A stretch of DNA of 45,401 nt. It comes from Deltaproteobacteria bacterium (GTDB taxonomy: Bacteria; Desulfobacterota; Desulfarculia; Adiutricales; Adiutricaceae). Location of the stretch: positions 1-45,401 of the forward strand of contig JAITRL010000148.1 of assembly GCA_031288415.1 (NCBI GenBank), in the 5' to 3' direction. Shown here in pieces: positions 8,376 to 16,700 of this stretch (positions are counted from its first letter, which is position 1; each line of letters starts with the position of its first letter). The notes beneath the pieces were generated by a model. The model was given only the letters and a program-made list of their open reading frames with translations. It searched no databases and was not told the DNA's origin. The position numbers were made by a program, and so were the translations under genes.

Positions 8376-8857
8376 AAAGGGTTCCGGTCCCGAATGCCGG
8401 GGGCGTTTTCGATCATAGACAGGACCAGCGCGCAAGATAAACCTGGCTGATGCGCTCCGCCAAAACCCGATGCCGGCGCGCCATTCGCGCCCCCTCCCGA
8501 CGCCCCGCGCCCGCTCCGGAAGGCCTCGCACGCGCCTTGTTCCGTCCTCTCCCCGCAGGCCCGCCTGCCGGCCGCGGGAATGGCGAAAACCCGCCTTCCG
8601 ACAGCCCCCGACCTTATCGGCGGGCGCTTCCGGAACCGCTGGGGACAGGATTGTCCTCTCAGGCCGACGGGGCCATATCCGGCCCCTCGGCCGCGGAGAC
8701 GCAATGCGTTGCCTCGCGGCCGGCTTAAGGGTTGAGGGATGCCGAACCCCGCTAGGCTGGCCGCTGAAGGCGCCGTTCAGGCTACGCGGCTGGCGCGCCT
8801 TTTGGGCGCTGCTTGAGCCCGGCAGGCGCTCCGGAAACGGCGAACGCCGTGAGCCGT
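8376..8857. other. Spacer without recognised genes
   Basis: GC-rich sequence between a plus-strand gene end and a minus-strand pseudogene end. No RNA gene or clear terminator was found. The last 40 bases resemble the sequence just after the second Rpn copy (9460-9499), showing that the duplication extends past the stop codon. Confidence 0.5.
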
Positions 8858-9205
8858 CTACTTGAGAGCCTCTATTTCCTCTTTGGCCAGGCCGACGGGC
8901 TCCGCTATCGCCTCAACAGGCATGTTCCTGGCCAGCAGCATTTTGGCAGCCTTGTCGCGCGTCTCTCGTTCGACCTCAAAATAAGAGCCCCAAAAATAGC
9001 CCTCACAAAAGACCATACAAAATCCCTTCTTATAGGCTTTTCCCATCCAGTCTTCCGCGAAGAACCTATGGATGATATCGCCTTGCTCCTTAAGATCATC
9101 TGTTCCTGCCGCCTTGAACTCCTCTGGGAAAGTCGTCGCCCAGCCCCAAATCCTTATCGTCAAGGCGGAAGCCGGCCGACAAGAAGGCTGAGGCCGCTTT
9201 CACTA
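8858..9205 (-). pseudogene. C-terminal remnant of an Rpn-type nuclease gene, with shared +1 frame break
   Basis: This is a truncated relative of the gene at 9500-10568. Upstream of 9131 the frame reads 'KAASAFLSAGFRLDDKDLG', matching 'NAAFTFIVASFRLDDKELG' of the other copy, and it is closed by a TGA near 9206, so the nuclease part is missing. At TTTCCC (9131-9126 on the minus strand) the similarity moves to the +1 frame, which continues 'PEEFKAAGTDDLKEQGDII' and ends 'ARNMPVEAIAEPVGLAKEE'. The last motif is the short helical end typical of Rpn/PD-(D/E)XK transposase-like proteins. The linker lacks the GEQR repeats of the other copy. The downstream frame is free of stops and still conserved despite many substitutions. 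Confidence 0.65.
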
Positions 9206-9499
9206 CGGCTCAACAGTAGCGGCCCTCCTGCGGGCCAGGCCTTCGATCGCTTCAGCCGGCCCTGAAACAAAAGCTACACCAAGCGAAAACGCCGGGCCTG
9301 GCGAACGCGCAGGACTTTTGCGACAGGGAAAACGGCGCAAGGCTCCGCCGCAAAGGGCTGACAACGCCGTCAGGGGCAGCGGGAGACCTGAGGCCGGACC
9401 TGTCCGGCGCGGGGCTTCTTCCAGTTGATGCTAAGGCCACGCCTCCCGCGGGGCTCGGTCTTGGCGGCCGTTCCGGAAGCGGCAGCCGGCGTCAGCCGG
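9206..9499. other. Spacer between the two Rpn copies
   Basis: About 290 bases without a gene. The N-terminal part of the remnant copy should lie here but is not recognisable, so it was deleted or replaced. Confidence 0.5.
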
Positions 9500-10568
9500 C
9501 TACTCGATGGCCTTTAGTTCGGCATTGGCAAGGCCGGTGAGTTCCGCTATTTCCTCAAGAGGCATATTCCTGGCCAGCAGCCTTTTGGCAATCTCCACTT
9601 GCATCTGCTGCCGGCCCCTCTGCTCACCCCTCTGCTCACCCCTCTGCTCACCCCTCTGCTCACCCTCCTGCCGGCCCTTGGCATAGGATTTTCCCAAAAG
9701 ATCATCCGCGAAGAACCTCTTGATGATATCGCCTTGCTTGTCCAGATAATCGGTTCCAGCCACCTTGAACTCCTCTGGGAAAGTCGTCGCCCAGCCCCAA
9801 TTCCTTGTCGTCAAGACGGAAGCTGGCCACGATGAAGGTAAAAGCCGCGTTTTTTTGGGCGGCGTCTAACCCAAGCGACAAGATTAGTTTCTTGAGAGCC
9901 GTGACGCGCTCGATGATTTCTTCCTTCCGGGATTTCCCTTTTCCGACCATCGCCGCCTGATGCGACGCGTACATGGCCACGGCGAACAGGTTATTGCCGG
10001 ACATCTTGATTGATTCCAGGCCGAAGTCGCGGGAGTAGAACACCGGGAAGTCAACTAACTCGGTGAATCCGCCGAACCGCACGAGGTAGCCGTCGACCTT
10101 GGGGGCGTTGCCGGTCGCCAGCAAAAAACCGGTCGTGACCCCGAGCGGAGGGGACATTTTAATTACGGCATAGGTTTCCGAAATGCGGAAGCGCATGAGA
10201 GGGTCGTTTTCCTCCTGCTGCTCGATAAAACATTTTATGATAGGGGCGGCAGTCGTTTTGCCGTATTCCAGGCCCGTAAACTCGAAAAACCGCCCTTTAT
10301 ACTCCGGGCACTCGCGCGCCTTCAGGATCATGTAGATGTCCGGCTTCCGAATTCCCGCGCCCTTGTAAATTTCCGTGCCGCAGGAGATGATCGGCTGCGT
10401 ATCGGGATCCAGGAGTTCAAAAATGTGAGGCATAAACAGCTTCAAGCCCAGCAAAGGAAAATCAACCCAAATGGCCTTCCAAAGCCGGTCGACGGTCATG
10501 GGCAGAGACCAGGAGCCGTTGGCCCATAGGCAGTCCGAAAACTTTTCCACATCCCCATAATCTTGCAT
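9500..10568 (-). CDS. Rpn-family nuclease-like protein encoded in two frames (+1 shift)
   Basis: Frame one runs from ATG 10568 (GGGGAT just upstream) with 'MQDYGDVEKFSDCLWANGSW'. It contains 'RKPDIYMILKARE' and then 'GRFFEFTGLEYGK', a possible PD-(D/E)XK pair of acidic residues. It continues in sense to 'FRLDDKELGLGDDFP' and would then run on as nonsense to 9702. From TTTCCC (9782-9777) the +1 frame continues 'PEEFKVAGTDYLDKQGDII', a GEQR repeat linker, and 'ARNMPLEEIAELTGLANAE', the typical Rpn C-terminus, stopping at 9500. Skipping one base gives a protein of about 355 residues. Rpn proteins are DNA endonucleases linked to recombination or phage defence; that role is inferred. Base composition is visibly less GC-rich than the neighbours, which suggests transfer. 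It is either a pseudogene or a programmed frameshift. Confidence 0.65.
9615..9662 (-). repeat. Four exact 12-base repeats in the Rpn linker
   Basis: Four identical tandem copies of cccctctgctca (plus strand) encode Gly-Glu-Gln-Arg on the minus strand. Being a multiple of three, the tract can change length without breaking the frame, giving a variable charged linker before the C-terminal helices. Confidence 0.9.
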
Positions 10569-10767
10569 CGGACATCCCCGGCGCGCACCGGCAAGCAAAA
10601 TGGCCTGCCTTTCCTTGCACTTTAACCCTTCCCGTCGAAACAAACAAGTGAAAACCGCCGTTCCCGCCTCCTGGCGGCGGCTTCCGGCTTCTTTCCGGCT
10701 CACCGGCAACCGGCTTCAGTTCCGTTGCCTCAAAACAAAAGCAACCAATTAAACTGCGGCACATCTT

Positions 10768-10884
10768 TTGTTCTTAAAGTCATAAATATAATATTTTATG
10801 ATTTTAATTTTCTTTTATATATTTATTAATATTAAAAATATTATATATTATTTCTTTGAAATTAATTACTTACAATATATATCG
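10768..10884. other. Extremely AT-rich island upstream of the Rpn gene
   Basis: About nine in ten bases are A or T over roughly 115 bases, in an otherwise strongly GC-rich window. It contains overlapping TATAAT-like strings in both directions and several short palindromes such as 'aatattaaaaatatt'. It lies about 200 bases before the Rpn start. It may be the promoter region, a nucleoid-protein silencing site, an unwinding element, or the edge of an imported element. Confidence 0.8.
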
Positions 10885-11049
10885 CCGCTCTTAATCATCC
10901 CGTACCTTGCCTGCGACTGTCTTTCCGGCATCGGAAGCCCTGGCTTCCGGGCGCAAGCAGGGTGGTCCTCCAGAACTCTCCCTATTCCCCGGCGGCCTGC
11001 ACTCCATAAGACCTGTGAAGGGCTGCCCGGCCTCTCCCGGAGTTCCCCG

Positions 11050-11260
11050 GAGAGCTAGCAGGCCGCGGCGGGATGGGCCATGTTGTTCATGAGACGCCGA
11101 CAAACAATGAGCGTGATCCGGCCAAGGGTCAGCTTGAAAGCCCGGAAGCGCCTTGACGATCGCCGGAGTGAAGCAGCCGTTGACTTGCCCGGCAAACGGT
11201 CCTCGGCAGGTGGCTGCCCTGCTGGAGGCGCCTGCGGGAACTGACGTCTGAGGGGCTGCA
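11050..11260 (-). pseudogene. Possible decayed ISL3-like transposase fragment
   Basis: One minus-strand frame reads 'GCFTPAIVKALPGF' and another continues 'KLTLGRITLIVCRRLMNN'. Together they resemble the ISL3-family stretch D-M-S-P-A-F-I-x-G-x-x-x-x-F-P followed by K-L-T-F-D-R-F-H-V-x-x-L-x-N. The match needs a frameshift and loss of the key acidic residues, so it is tentative. Confidence 0.22.
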
Positions 11261-11609
11261 AGGCATGAACCCGTGACTTGTACCCTCGGACCAGAGCCCC
11301 CGGAGGCGCCTGGGGTACCGCCGCGGTCATGGGGCCGGGCTGAACTCGAGACTGCCTCCAGGAAGCTGACAGACAGCCGCGCGGCAGGCCTCCGTCTGGA
11401 AGGGCTCCGAGGCCGACTTTTCCGTCGCGATCGCTTGACGGCAAAAAGCTTCGGGTAACAGGCTTCGGCGGGCCGGGCCGGAAACCCGCAAGTCCCCTGG
11501 CCTAAAGACCCAGCGAGGCTGCCTTGGCTCCTGCGGACCGCCTGCCTGGCCCTTGGGGCTATGGGGTCTGAACGGCGTCCAGAGGCCTGCCGCCAGGGCC
11601 TGCCCACGG

Positions 11610-11790
11610 TCCGGCGGCATTGACCTGCCCGCAGTCCAGCGGCATTGGCCTGCAGCCCCTTTAGCCCGGCGACGGCGGCCTTCCGCATAGCCCGGAGACA
11701 GCGGCCTTCCGCATAGCCCGGAGACATTGGCGTGCCCCCTGACCCAGCGGCATTGGCCTGAAGTCCAGCCGCATTGGCCAGCCCGCCTGG
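11610..11790 (+). repeat. Interleaved short repeats
   Basis: Variants of 'cagcggcattggcctg' occur about five times, and 'cggccttccgcatagcccgg' occurs twice in tandem at about 11680-11725. No coding function is seen. Confidence 0.65.
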
Positions 11791-11978
11791 GCACGGCGAT
11801 CCGCGGGCCTGCGGCGGAACCTCTTGACCGGCCATGACTCTTCAGGACAGCCCGGCGGCGCGCCCGGCCACGAAGCGGACCGGCGCGCCTGATTTGTCCC
11901 GTAACAGTCTGAAAATCAGACATTTTCCCTTCCTGCCTATTGCGGCGAAGTTTTTTATAGGCCCATGTTCCGCGACTC

Positions 11979-11987
11979 TGGTAAAAT
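11979..11987 (+). promoter_or_regulatory. Extended -10 promoter of tyrS
   Basis: TGGTAAAAT is an extended -10 element (TGnTATAAT type) with no good -35 box. Transcription starting near 11994 would give an untranslated leader of about 165 bases before TTG 12160 and would exclude the upstream ATG at 11965. Confidence 0.5.
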
Positions 11988-12159
11988 AAGCCCCGCCTCG
12001 CCCTCCCCTGGCCGCCTGGATTTCCCGCCTGCCCGGACGGGCTTGACCCCTCGCTGGATCGCGGCCAAGCCCCCGGCTCCGCGCCCCTCGCCCTTTTCAT
12101 GCGGCTTCCCGCCGCTCAAGCCTTCCGCGCCTTCCGCCGCGCGCCTTACGGAATCACCC

Positions 12160-13461
12160 TTGGAACTCAAGAACGCCTACAAGACGCTCCAGGAGCGCGG
12201 CTTCAACTACCAGGTGACCGATGAGGAAGGGCTCCTGGAGCTCTTCGCCAAAGGGCCCGTGTCGGCCTACATCGGCTTCGACGCGACCGCCGACTCCCTC
12301 CACGTGGGCCACCTCCTGCCCCTCATGGCCTTGAGCTGGCTCTCCCGCAGCGGGCACCGGCCCATAGCCCTCCTGGGCGGCGGCACCTCCATGGTGGGCG
12401 ATCCCTCGGGCAGGAAAGAGGAGCGCAAGCTCCTCTCCCTGGAGGACATCGCCGCCAACGCCAGAGGCATACGCCCCCAGCTGGAAAGGTTCGTGGAGCT
12501 GCCGCCCGCGGGCGGCGGGGTCCTGAGGGACAACTCGGAATGGCTGGCCGGCCTGAACTACGTCTCCTTTATCAGGGACATCGGCAGGCACTTCTCCGTC
12601 AACAGGATGCTCACGGCCGAGAGTTACCGGAGCCGCCTGGAGCAGGGGCTCTCTTTCCTGGAGTTCAACTACATGGTCATGCAGGCCTACGACTTCCTCG
12701 TCCTCAGCCGTGAGGAAGGGGCCTCGCTCCAGCTGGGCGGCCAGGACCAGTGGGGCAACATCGTGGCCGGCATCGAGCTTATCCGCCGCGAGACCGGAGC
12801 CGCGGCCTACGGCATAACCATGCCGCTCCTCCTGGACCCCAGGACCGGTGAGAAGTTCGGGAAGACCGCGGCGGGCGCGGTATGGCTTTCCGCCGCCCGC
12901 ACCCCGGTCTACGAGTTCTACCAGTTCTGGAGGAACATCGACGACCAGGAGGCGGGAAGGCTGCTCGCGCTCTTCACCTTCCTGCCCCTGGACGAGTGCA
13001 GAAGGCTCGCGACCCTCCCCGGCAACCTCATCAACCGCGCCAAGGAGATACTGGCCTTCGAGGTGACGCTCGCCTGCCACGGCTTCCGGGAGGCCGAGGA
13101 GGCCTTCCTGGCTTCCGTCAAGGCCTTCGGGGCGGCGGACCCGGATCTCGCCGTCCCTACCTCCTCGCGGATTACGGAGGCCGCCGCCCCCGACTCGGCC
13201 GGGAGCGTGCCGGCAACGGAGATACCGCTCCGGGTCCTGGAGGGCTCCGATCTCGCGGGCCTCTTCGTCCTGGCCGGGCTCGCCTCCTCCAAGTCCGAGG
13301 CGCGGCGCCTCATCCGCCAGGGCGGGGCCTACGCCGATGAAAGCCGGATCAGCCCCGACGCCGAAAGCGAGCCCGTGGCGGGGGCCGCCTGGCTCGCCAA
13401 GGGAGAGGTCACCCTGCGGGCGGGAAAGAAACGGCACAAGACCGTGAAGGCCGTCCCGTGA
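12160..13461 (+). CDS. tyrS: Tyrosyl-tRNA synthetase
   Basis: A class I aminoacyl-tRNA synthetase that charges tRNA-Tyr. The chosen start, TTG 12160, gives a 433-residue protein beginning 'LKNAYKTLQERGF', as in the family. The frame is open back to ATG 11965, but those 65 residues are Pro-rich, lie upstream of the likely transcription start, and have no counterpart in known enzymes. The HIGH motif is 'HVGH' at residues 48-51. The KMSKS loop is 'KFGKT' from residue 232. Tyr and ATP site sequences 'GFDATADSLHVGH' and 'QLGGQDQWGNI' are intact. A C-terminal S4 RNA-binding domain starts near residue 348. A Pro/Ala-rich linker separates the catalytic part from S4. The stop overlaps the next start by four bases. 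Confidence 0.93.
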   Translation: MELKNAYKTLQERGFNYQVTDEEGLLELFAKGPVSAYIGFDATADSLHVGHLLPLMALSWLSRSGHRPIALLGGGTSMVGDPSGRKEERKLLSLEDIAANARGIRPQLERFVELPPAGGGVLRDNSEWLAGLNYVSFIRDIGRHFSVNRMLTAESYRSRLEQGLSFLEFNYMVMQAYDFLVLSREEGASLQLGGQDQWGNIVAGIELIRRETGAAAYGITMPLLLDPRTGEKFGKTAAGAVWLSAARTPVYEFYQFWRNIDDQEAGRLLALFTFLPLDECRRLATLPGNLINRAKEILAFEVTLACHGFREAEEAFLASVKAFGAADPDLAVPTSSRITEAAAPDSAGSVPATEIPLRVLEGSDLAGLFVLAGLASSKSEARRLIRQGGAYADESRISPDAESEPVAGAAWLAKGEVTLRAGKKRHKTVKAVP

Positions 13462-14168
13462 GCCCCCCTCCGGAAAGCCCGAAAGGGTCACCTCCCGTGA
13501 CCCCGACAGCCCCCCCACCCGCCGGGCCTGAGGGCCCTTCCGCCGGAGCCGGAAAAGGCTCCAGGCCCGGAGGAATCCGGCAGGCGGGCCTGCCCGGAGC
13601 CTCGCCGGAACCCGGCGGCATTCTCCCCTGGGAATTCATAGGGGACGAGGAAGTGCTGGCCACGCCCGTCTTCACGGTGCTCTCGCGCTCGGCAGTCTCC
13701 CCCAAGGACGGGCAGGTCAAGGCCTTCTCCGTGCTGGGAGCCCCCCTTTGGGCCAACATCCTGGCCCTGGACCCGAAGGGCCGCGTCGTCATGGTGCGGC
13801 AGTACCGTCACGGCTCGCGCTCGTTCTGCCTCGAGCTCCCCGGAGGCATGGTCGGCCCTGGCGAGACCCCGGTGGAGGCGGCCCTGCGCGAGCTCAAGGA
13901 GGAGACCGGCTACTTCGCCCCCGCTGCGGAGGAGCTCGTCTCCCTCAACCCCAACCCTGCCCTTTTCGGGAACAGCATCACCACCGCGGTCGCCGTCGGG
14001 GCCGCGCGTTCAGGGGAGACGAGCTTCGACGACAACGAGGAGGCGGAGACGGTCCTGGTGACCGTCGCCGAGCTCGAAGGGCTCTTCAGGTCCGGGGCCC
14101 TCTCCCACGCCCTGATGCTGGCGGCCATAGGCTACTTCCTGGCGGTAAAGGACAGATACCTCAAGTGA
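13458..14168 (+). CDS. NUDIX hydrolase, ADP-ribose pyrophosphatase-like
   Basis: It hydrolyses a nucleoside diphosphate linked to another group, most likely ADP-ribose. The NUDIX box 'GGMVGPGETPVEAALRELKE' followed by 'ETGY' matches G-x5-E-x7-R-E-U-x-E-E-x-G-U in full. The preceding 'VVMVRQYRHGSRSFCLELPG' is typical of the ADPRase subgroup. The GTG start at 13458 overlaps the tyrS TGA as GTGA, which implies translational coupling. The first 55 or so residues are Pro/Gly-rich and not part of the fold, so a downstream start cannot be excluded. Length after that matches the usual 180-200 residues. Confidence 0.87.
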   Translation: MSPPPESPKGSPPVTPTAPPPAGPEGPSAGAGKGSRPGGIRQAGLPGASPEPGGILPWEFIGDEEVLATPVFTVLSRSAVSPKDGQVKAFSVLGAPLWANILALDPKGRVVMVRQYRHGSRSFCLELPGGMVGPGETPVEAALRELKEETGYFAPAAEELVSLNPNPALFGNSITTAVAVGAARSGETSFDDNEEAETVLVTVAELEGLFRSGALSHALMLAAIGYFLAVKDRYLK

Positions 14169-14371
14169 CTGCCCCGGGACGGGCCCGGAGTCGCGGCCCG
14201 GCCCCGAACGAGGCGGGAGCCCGCCGAAGCCGCGGGAACCCGCAAGGCGATTGAGCCGGGCGGGCGCGGACGTTCCCTGCCATTTCGCCGCGCCGGCGCC
14301 GGACTGGCCTGACCGAACGCGATGACGTCGACCGGGCGCTTCCCGCCTTCAAGGCCTACAAGTGGGGCACG

Positions 14372-15229
14372 GTGGTGGCCTTAGCCGCCGTCAGCCAAGT
14401 CGACATCCCGACGCTCCGGAACATAGCCGGCGAGAACGTCATCGGCCTCGGCTCGTGCGACTCCAGCTCCCTCGCCGCATACTTCAGGTACGTGTCGCCG
14501 AGCATCGCCGTGTCCTCCAAGCGCCTGGACGCCGGCGGGAAGGAGGCCGGAAACATCAGCGAGCTCCCGCCTCCTCAGCCCGAAATCGCCAGCCTCATGA
14601 GAAAACTCCCGATTTATATTTTGCTCGACGCTTCCGGATGCATGCGGGGGGAGCCGATAGAGGCCGTCAAGACGGGGCTCAGGGCCCTCTTCAAGGCCCT
14701 GGTCAAGGACCCGTACGCCCTGGAGACCGTGCAGATCTCGATAATCACCTTCGACCGCGAGGCAAGGCTCCTCATGCCCATGACCGAGGTGGACAAGGCC
14801 CCGCTCCCTGAGATGCCGGAACTCCAGTCCTCCCCCACCAACATGGGAGAGGCTTTGGAGCTCATGCTCAAGAGGTACGATGCCGAGGTGAGGAGGACCA
14901 CGCCTGAACTCAAGGGCGACTGGCTCCCCCTGGCGCTGATCATGACCGACGGCGCGCCCTCGGACACCCTGCTCTTCAACAGCATGTGCGAGGCCGTCAA
15001 AAAGCGCCCCTTCTCGCGGATCATCGGCTGCGCCGCCGGGCCAAAAGCGAAGACCGGGCCCCTCAAGCGCTTCTGCACCGATGTCGTGGCGCTCGAGACC
15101 ATGGACAGCAGCGCCTTCGCGAACTTCTGGAAGTGGGTGTCCCAGGCCGTGACCAAGCACGGCCGGAGCGGAAATACCGTCGCGGCGGAACTCCCGCCCC
15201 CTCCCCCGGAACTCGACTTGTCCGTCTGA
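14372..15229 (+). CDS. TerY-like VWA protein carrying half of a second, truncated VWA domain
   Basis: The complete domain begins near residue 80 with 'LPIYILLDASGCM', a MIDAS metal site where the usual D-x-S-x-S reads D86-A-S88-G-C90. 'MTDGAPSD' supplies the third-loop T192 and D193. It ends 'FANFWKWVSQAVTKHG', as in TerY proteins of tellurite-resistance and stress clusters. Before it, residues 1-50 match the second half of another such domain ('VVALAAV' to 'LAAYFRYVSPSIAVSS'). That similarity extends upstream of the GTG start to about 14310 ('DDVDRALPAFKAYKWGTVV') with no start codon, and the frame is closed by TGA at 14252. The gene therefore looks like the 3' part of a tandem-VWA gene that lost its 5' end. 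No other ter genes are present. Confidence 0.72.
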   Translation: MVALAAVSQVDIPTLRNIAGENVIGLGSCDSSSLAAYFRYVSPSIAVSSKRLDAGGKEAGNISELPPPQPEIASLMRKLPIYILLDASGCMRGEPIEAVKTGLRALFKALVKDPYALETVQISIITFDREARLLMPMTEVDKAPLPEMPELQSSPTNMGEALELMLKRYDAEVRRTTPELKGDWLPLALIMTDGAPSDTLLFNSMCEAVKKRPFSRIIGCAAGPKAKTGPLKRFCTDVVALETMDSSAFANFWKWVSQAVTKHGRSGNTVAAELPPPPPELDLSV

Positions 15230-15614
15230 GTCCGTGCCCCGCGCCCGCCAGGCCAACGGCACGGTCATATGCCTTGCCTCCGGAGCCTTCCATGGCTTAC
15301 CTCATCCGGGGAATCCGACGTCTCCAAAGCCGGCAGGCTGGGGACTGCCGGATTCGCCTCCGGCAAACGGAGGAGTGGGTTCATTGCGGCAAGGCTTGAA
15401 GGTCTCATGGACCGGCCGCTCTCCGGCAAGCCTCCGGAGCATGGCCCCGCCGCGACAAGGAACGCCTTCCGTTCCAGGCAGGATGAGCCTCCGCCCGAGA
15501 GCCGGAAGCCATGGGACGGAAAGGCTTTGCCCAAGGGTTTGAACATGCCTGACGACAGGGCCTGCCGTGTCCTGCGGGCCGAGGGAACATTCACCAGGAG
15601 AAAACGCGGCTGAC

Positions 15615-15995
15615 GCTTAAGCAAAGAGCCGGATTTTGGCGGAAAGGCCGCCGATGTGGCCGGTTTACGTGCGGAACCGCCCGAAGAAGCCGTCGTCTGT
15701 CCTGAGCATGGGCGAGAAGCCGGGCGTCAACGCTCTTGGGCGTTCCGCGGGACATGCGCAGACGGCCGAAGGAAAGACGGCCCAGGGGCATGGCGCAACA
15801 CGCTTTCGTCGCGGCGCCGCTGGCCTGTCCGCGGCTATGGATGGGGAAGGCGGAACCGCGCGGATTTCTTTCGCGGGGAGGCAGGAAATATTGGAATTCC
15901 CCGACTTCACGGGAAAAACAGTACCTGAGCTCCCTGAGGGCCAGGTTATTCAAGTGATCATGGACAAGCGGCGCATACGCGGGAAACGCGGCTGA
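15615..15995 (+). pseudogene. Decayed IS630-family transposase (DDE domain)
   Basis: Reading across frames gives 'SKEPDFGGKAADVAGLRAEP' followed by P-E-E-A-V-V. After one shift near 15695 it continues 'VLSMGEKPGVNALGRSA'. Further on come 'AAGLSAAMDGEGGTA' and 'EILEFPDFTGKTVPELPEGQ' with 'VIQVIMDKRRIRGK'. These line up in order with IS630 transposases (D-P-x-F-x-x-K-x-A-D-V-x-G-L; V-L-x-V-D-E-K-x-x-x-Q-A-L; L-F-A-A-L-D; E-F-L-x-F-L; V-x-V-I-L-D-N). The first catalytic Asp is replaced (GEKP for DEKP), and the second motif ends D-K. The N-terminal HTH is not found upstream. No terminal inverted repeats were identified. Confidence 0.6.
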
Positions 15996-16522
15996 CGGCT
16001 TGCCGCCCGGCGCCTTGACGTCCAAGGCCAGCCTGCCGCGGCGGCGTCATGACGTCGGCTTCCCTGCGCTTTCCGGCGGCCGGCTTGCCTGCGGCCGGCA
16101 TGACGTTTCCCATGCGCGGTTCGCCGGGCAGCGCCTGTTTTACCCTGAGGGAAACCGCAGCCTCGGCGTTACCGGCAAAACCGAAATGATTTTTTCTTTC
16201 CTCCGGCCCCGCCGCAATATGCCGGCGCGGAAATAACCGCGCGTTCCCGCCTGCCGGAGCCGCGCCCGCCGGAGGGTGGCCTGCGGCCGCAGGCGCGGCG
16301 GCGGCCTGCCATGCCCGCGGACGGCTTCGGCCTTCTGTCCGCCCGCCCGCGCCGGTCCGGGCCGCGCGCGGGCGGACTGCCGGAAGCGGGCAACCTCCGC
16401 GCGGCGTTCCGGAACCTGCCCGGACTGCCGCAGGCCGGGCCGGGAACGGCGCCGCTCAACGCGCCGGCCCTAAGGTCTTCAGGCCCTTCCCCTGACTGTT
16501 GACGCCCCGCGGACCCCGATGC

Positions 16523-16551
16523 TGGACAAACGGGCACCGTTTCAGCATAAT
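16523..16551 (+). promoter_or_regulatory. Sigma-70-type promoter
   Basis: TGGACA at 16523-16528 and CATAAT at 16546-16551 each match the consensus at five of six positions, with the optimal 17-base spacer. The nearest gene starts 600 bases later. Confidence 0.5.
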
Positions 16552-16557
16552 ATGCCG

Positions 16558-16700
16558 CGAGCCGCGGCCCAAGGCCCGCCTCCGGCTGATTGTCCGCTTG
16601 CCGCCCGACCGGCGCTTTCGGCGCCCTGACGTTCACAAACCTCCCCAAATCCCCAAACGCGCTTCAGCTTGCGTGAACGTCCAGGCCTGAGGGGTTTTTT
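16558..16700 (+). ncRNA. Candidate small RNA of about 140 bases
   Basis: Starting about seven bases after the promoter above, the sequence contains a perfect hairpin ggcgc-tttcg-gcgcc (16611-16625). A second stem pairs acgttcac (16629-16636) with gtgaacgt (16673-16680), extended by cctg/cagg across a one-base bulge. A run of six T at 16695-16700 follows 'gagggg'. The layout suits a self-contained transcript. It lacks the conserved SRP RNA loop and I cannot assign it to a known RNA family. Confidence 0.3.

Larger units (their letters stand above)
10885..11964. other. Long spacer with repeats between the AT island and tyrS
   Basis: No intact gene. A possible decayed transposase (11050-11260) and a repeat block (11610-11790) are listed separately. 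The remaining sequence is GC-rich with no recognisable RNA gene. Confidence 0.5.

Noticed and set aside
11965-12159. N-terminal extension of TyrRS from ATG 11965
   Set aside because: The extended -10 box at 11979-11987 lies after this ATG, the extra residues are Pro-rich, and the family starts near TTG 12160.
15269-15613. 114-codon frame before the IS630 relic
   Set aside because: No similarity to the IS630 N-terminal HTH or any family; composition matches spacer DNA.
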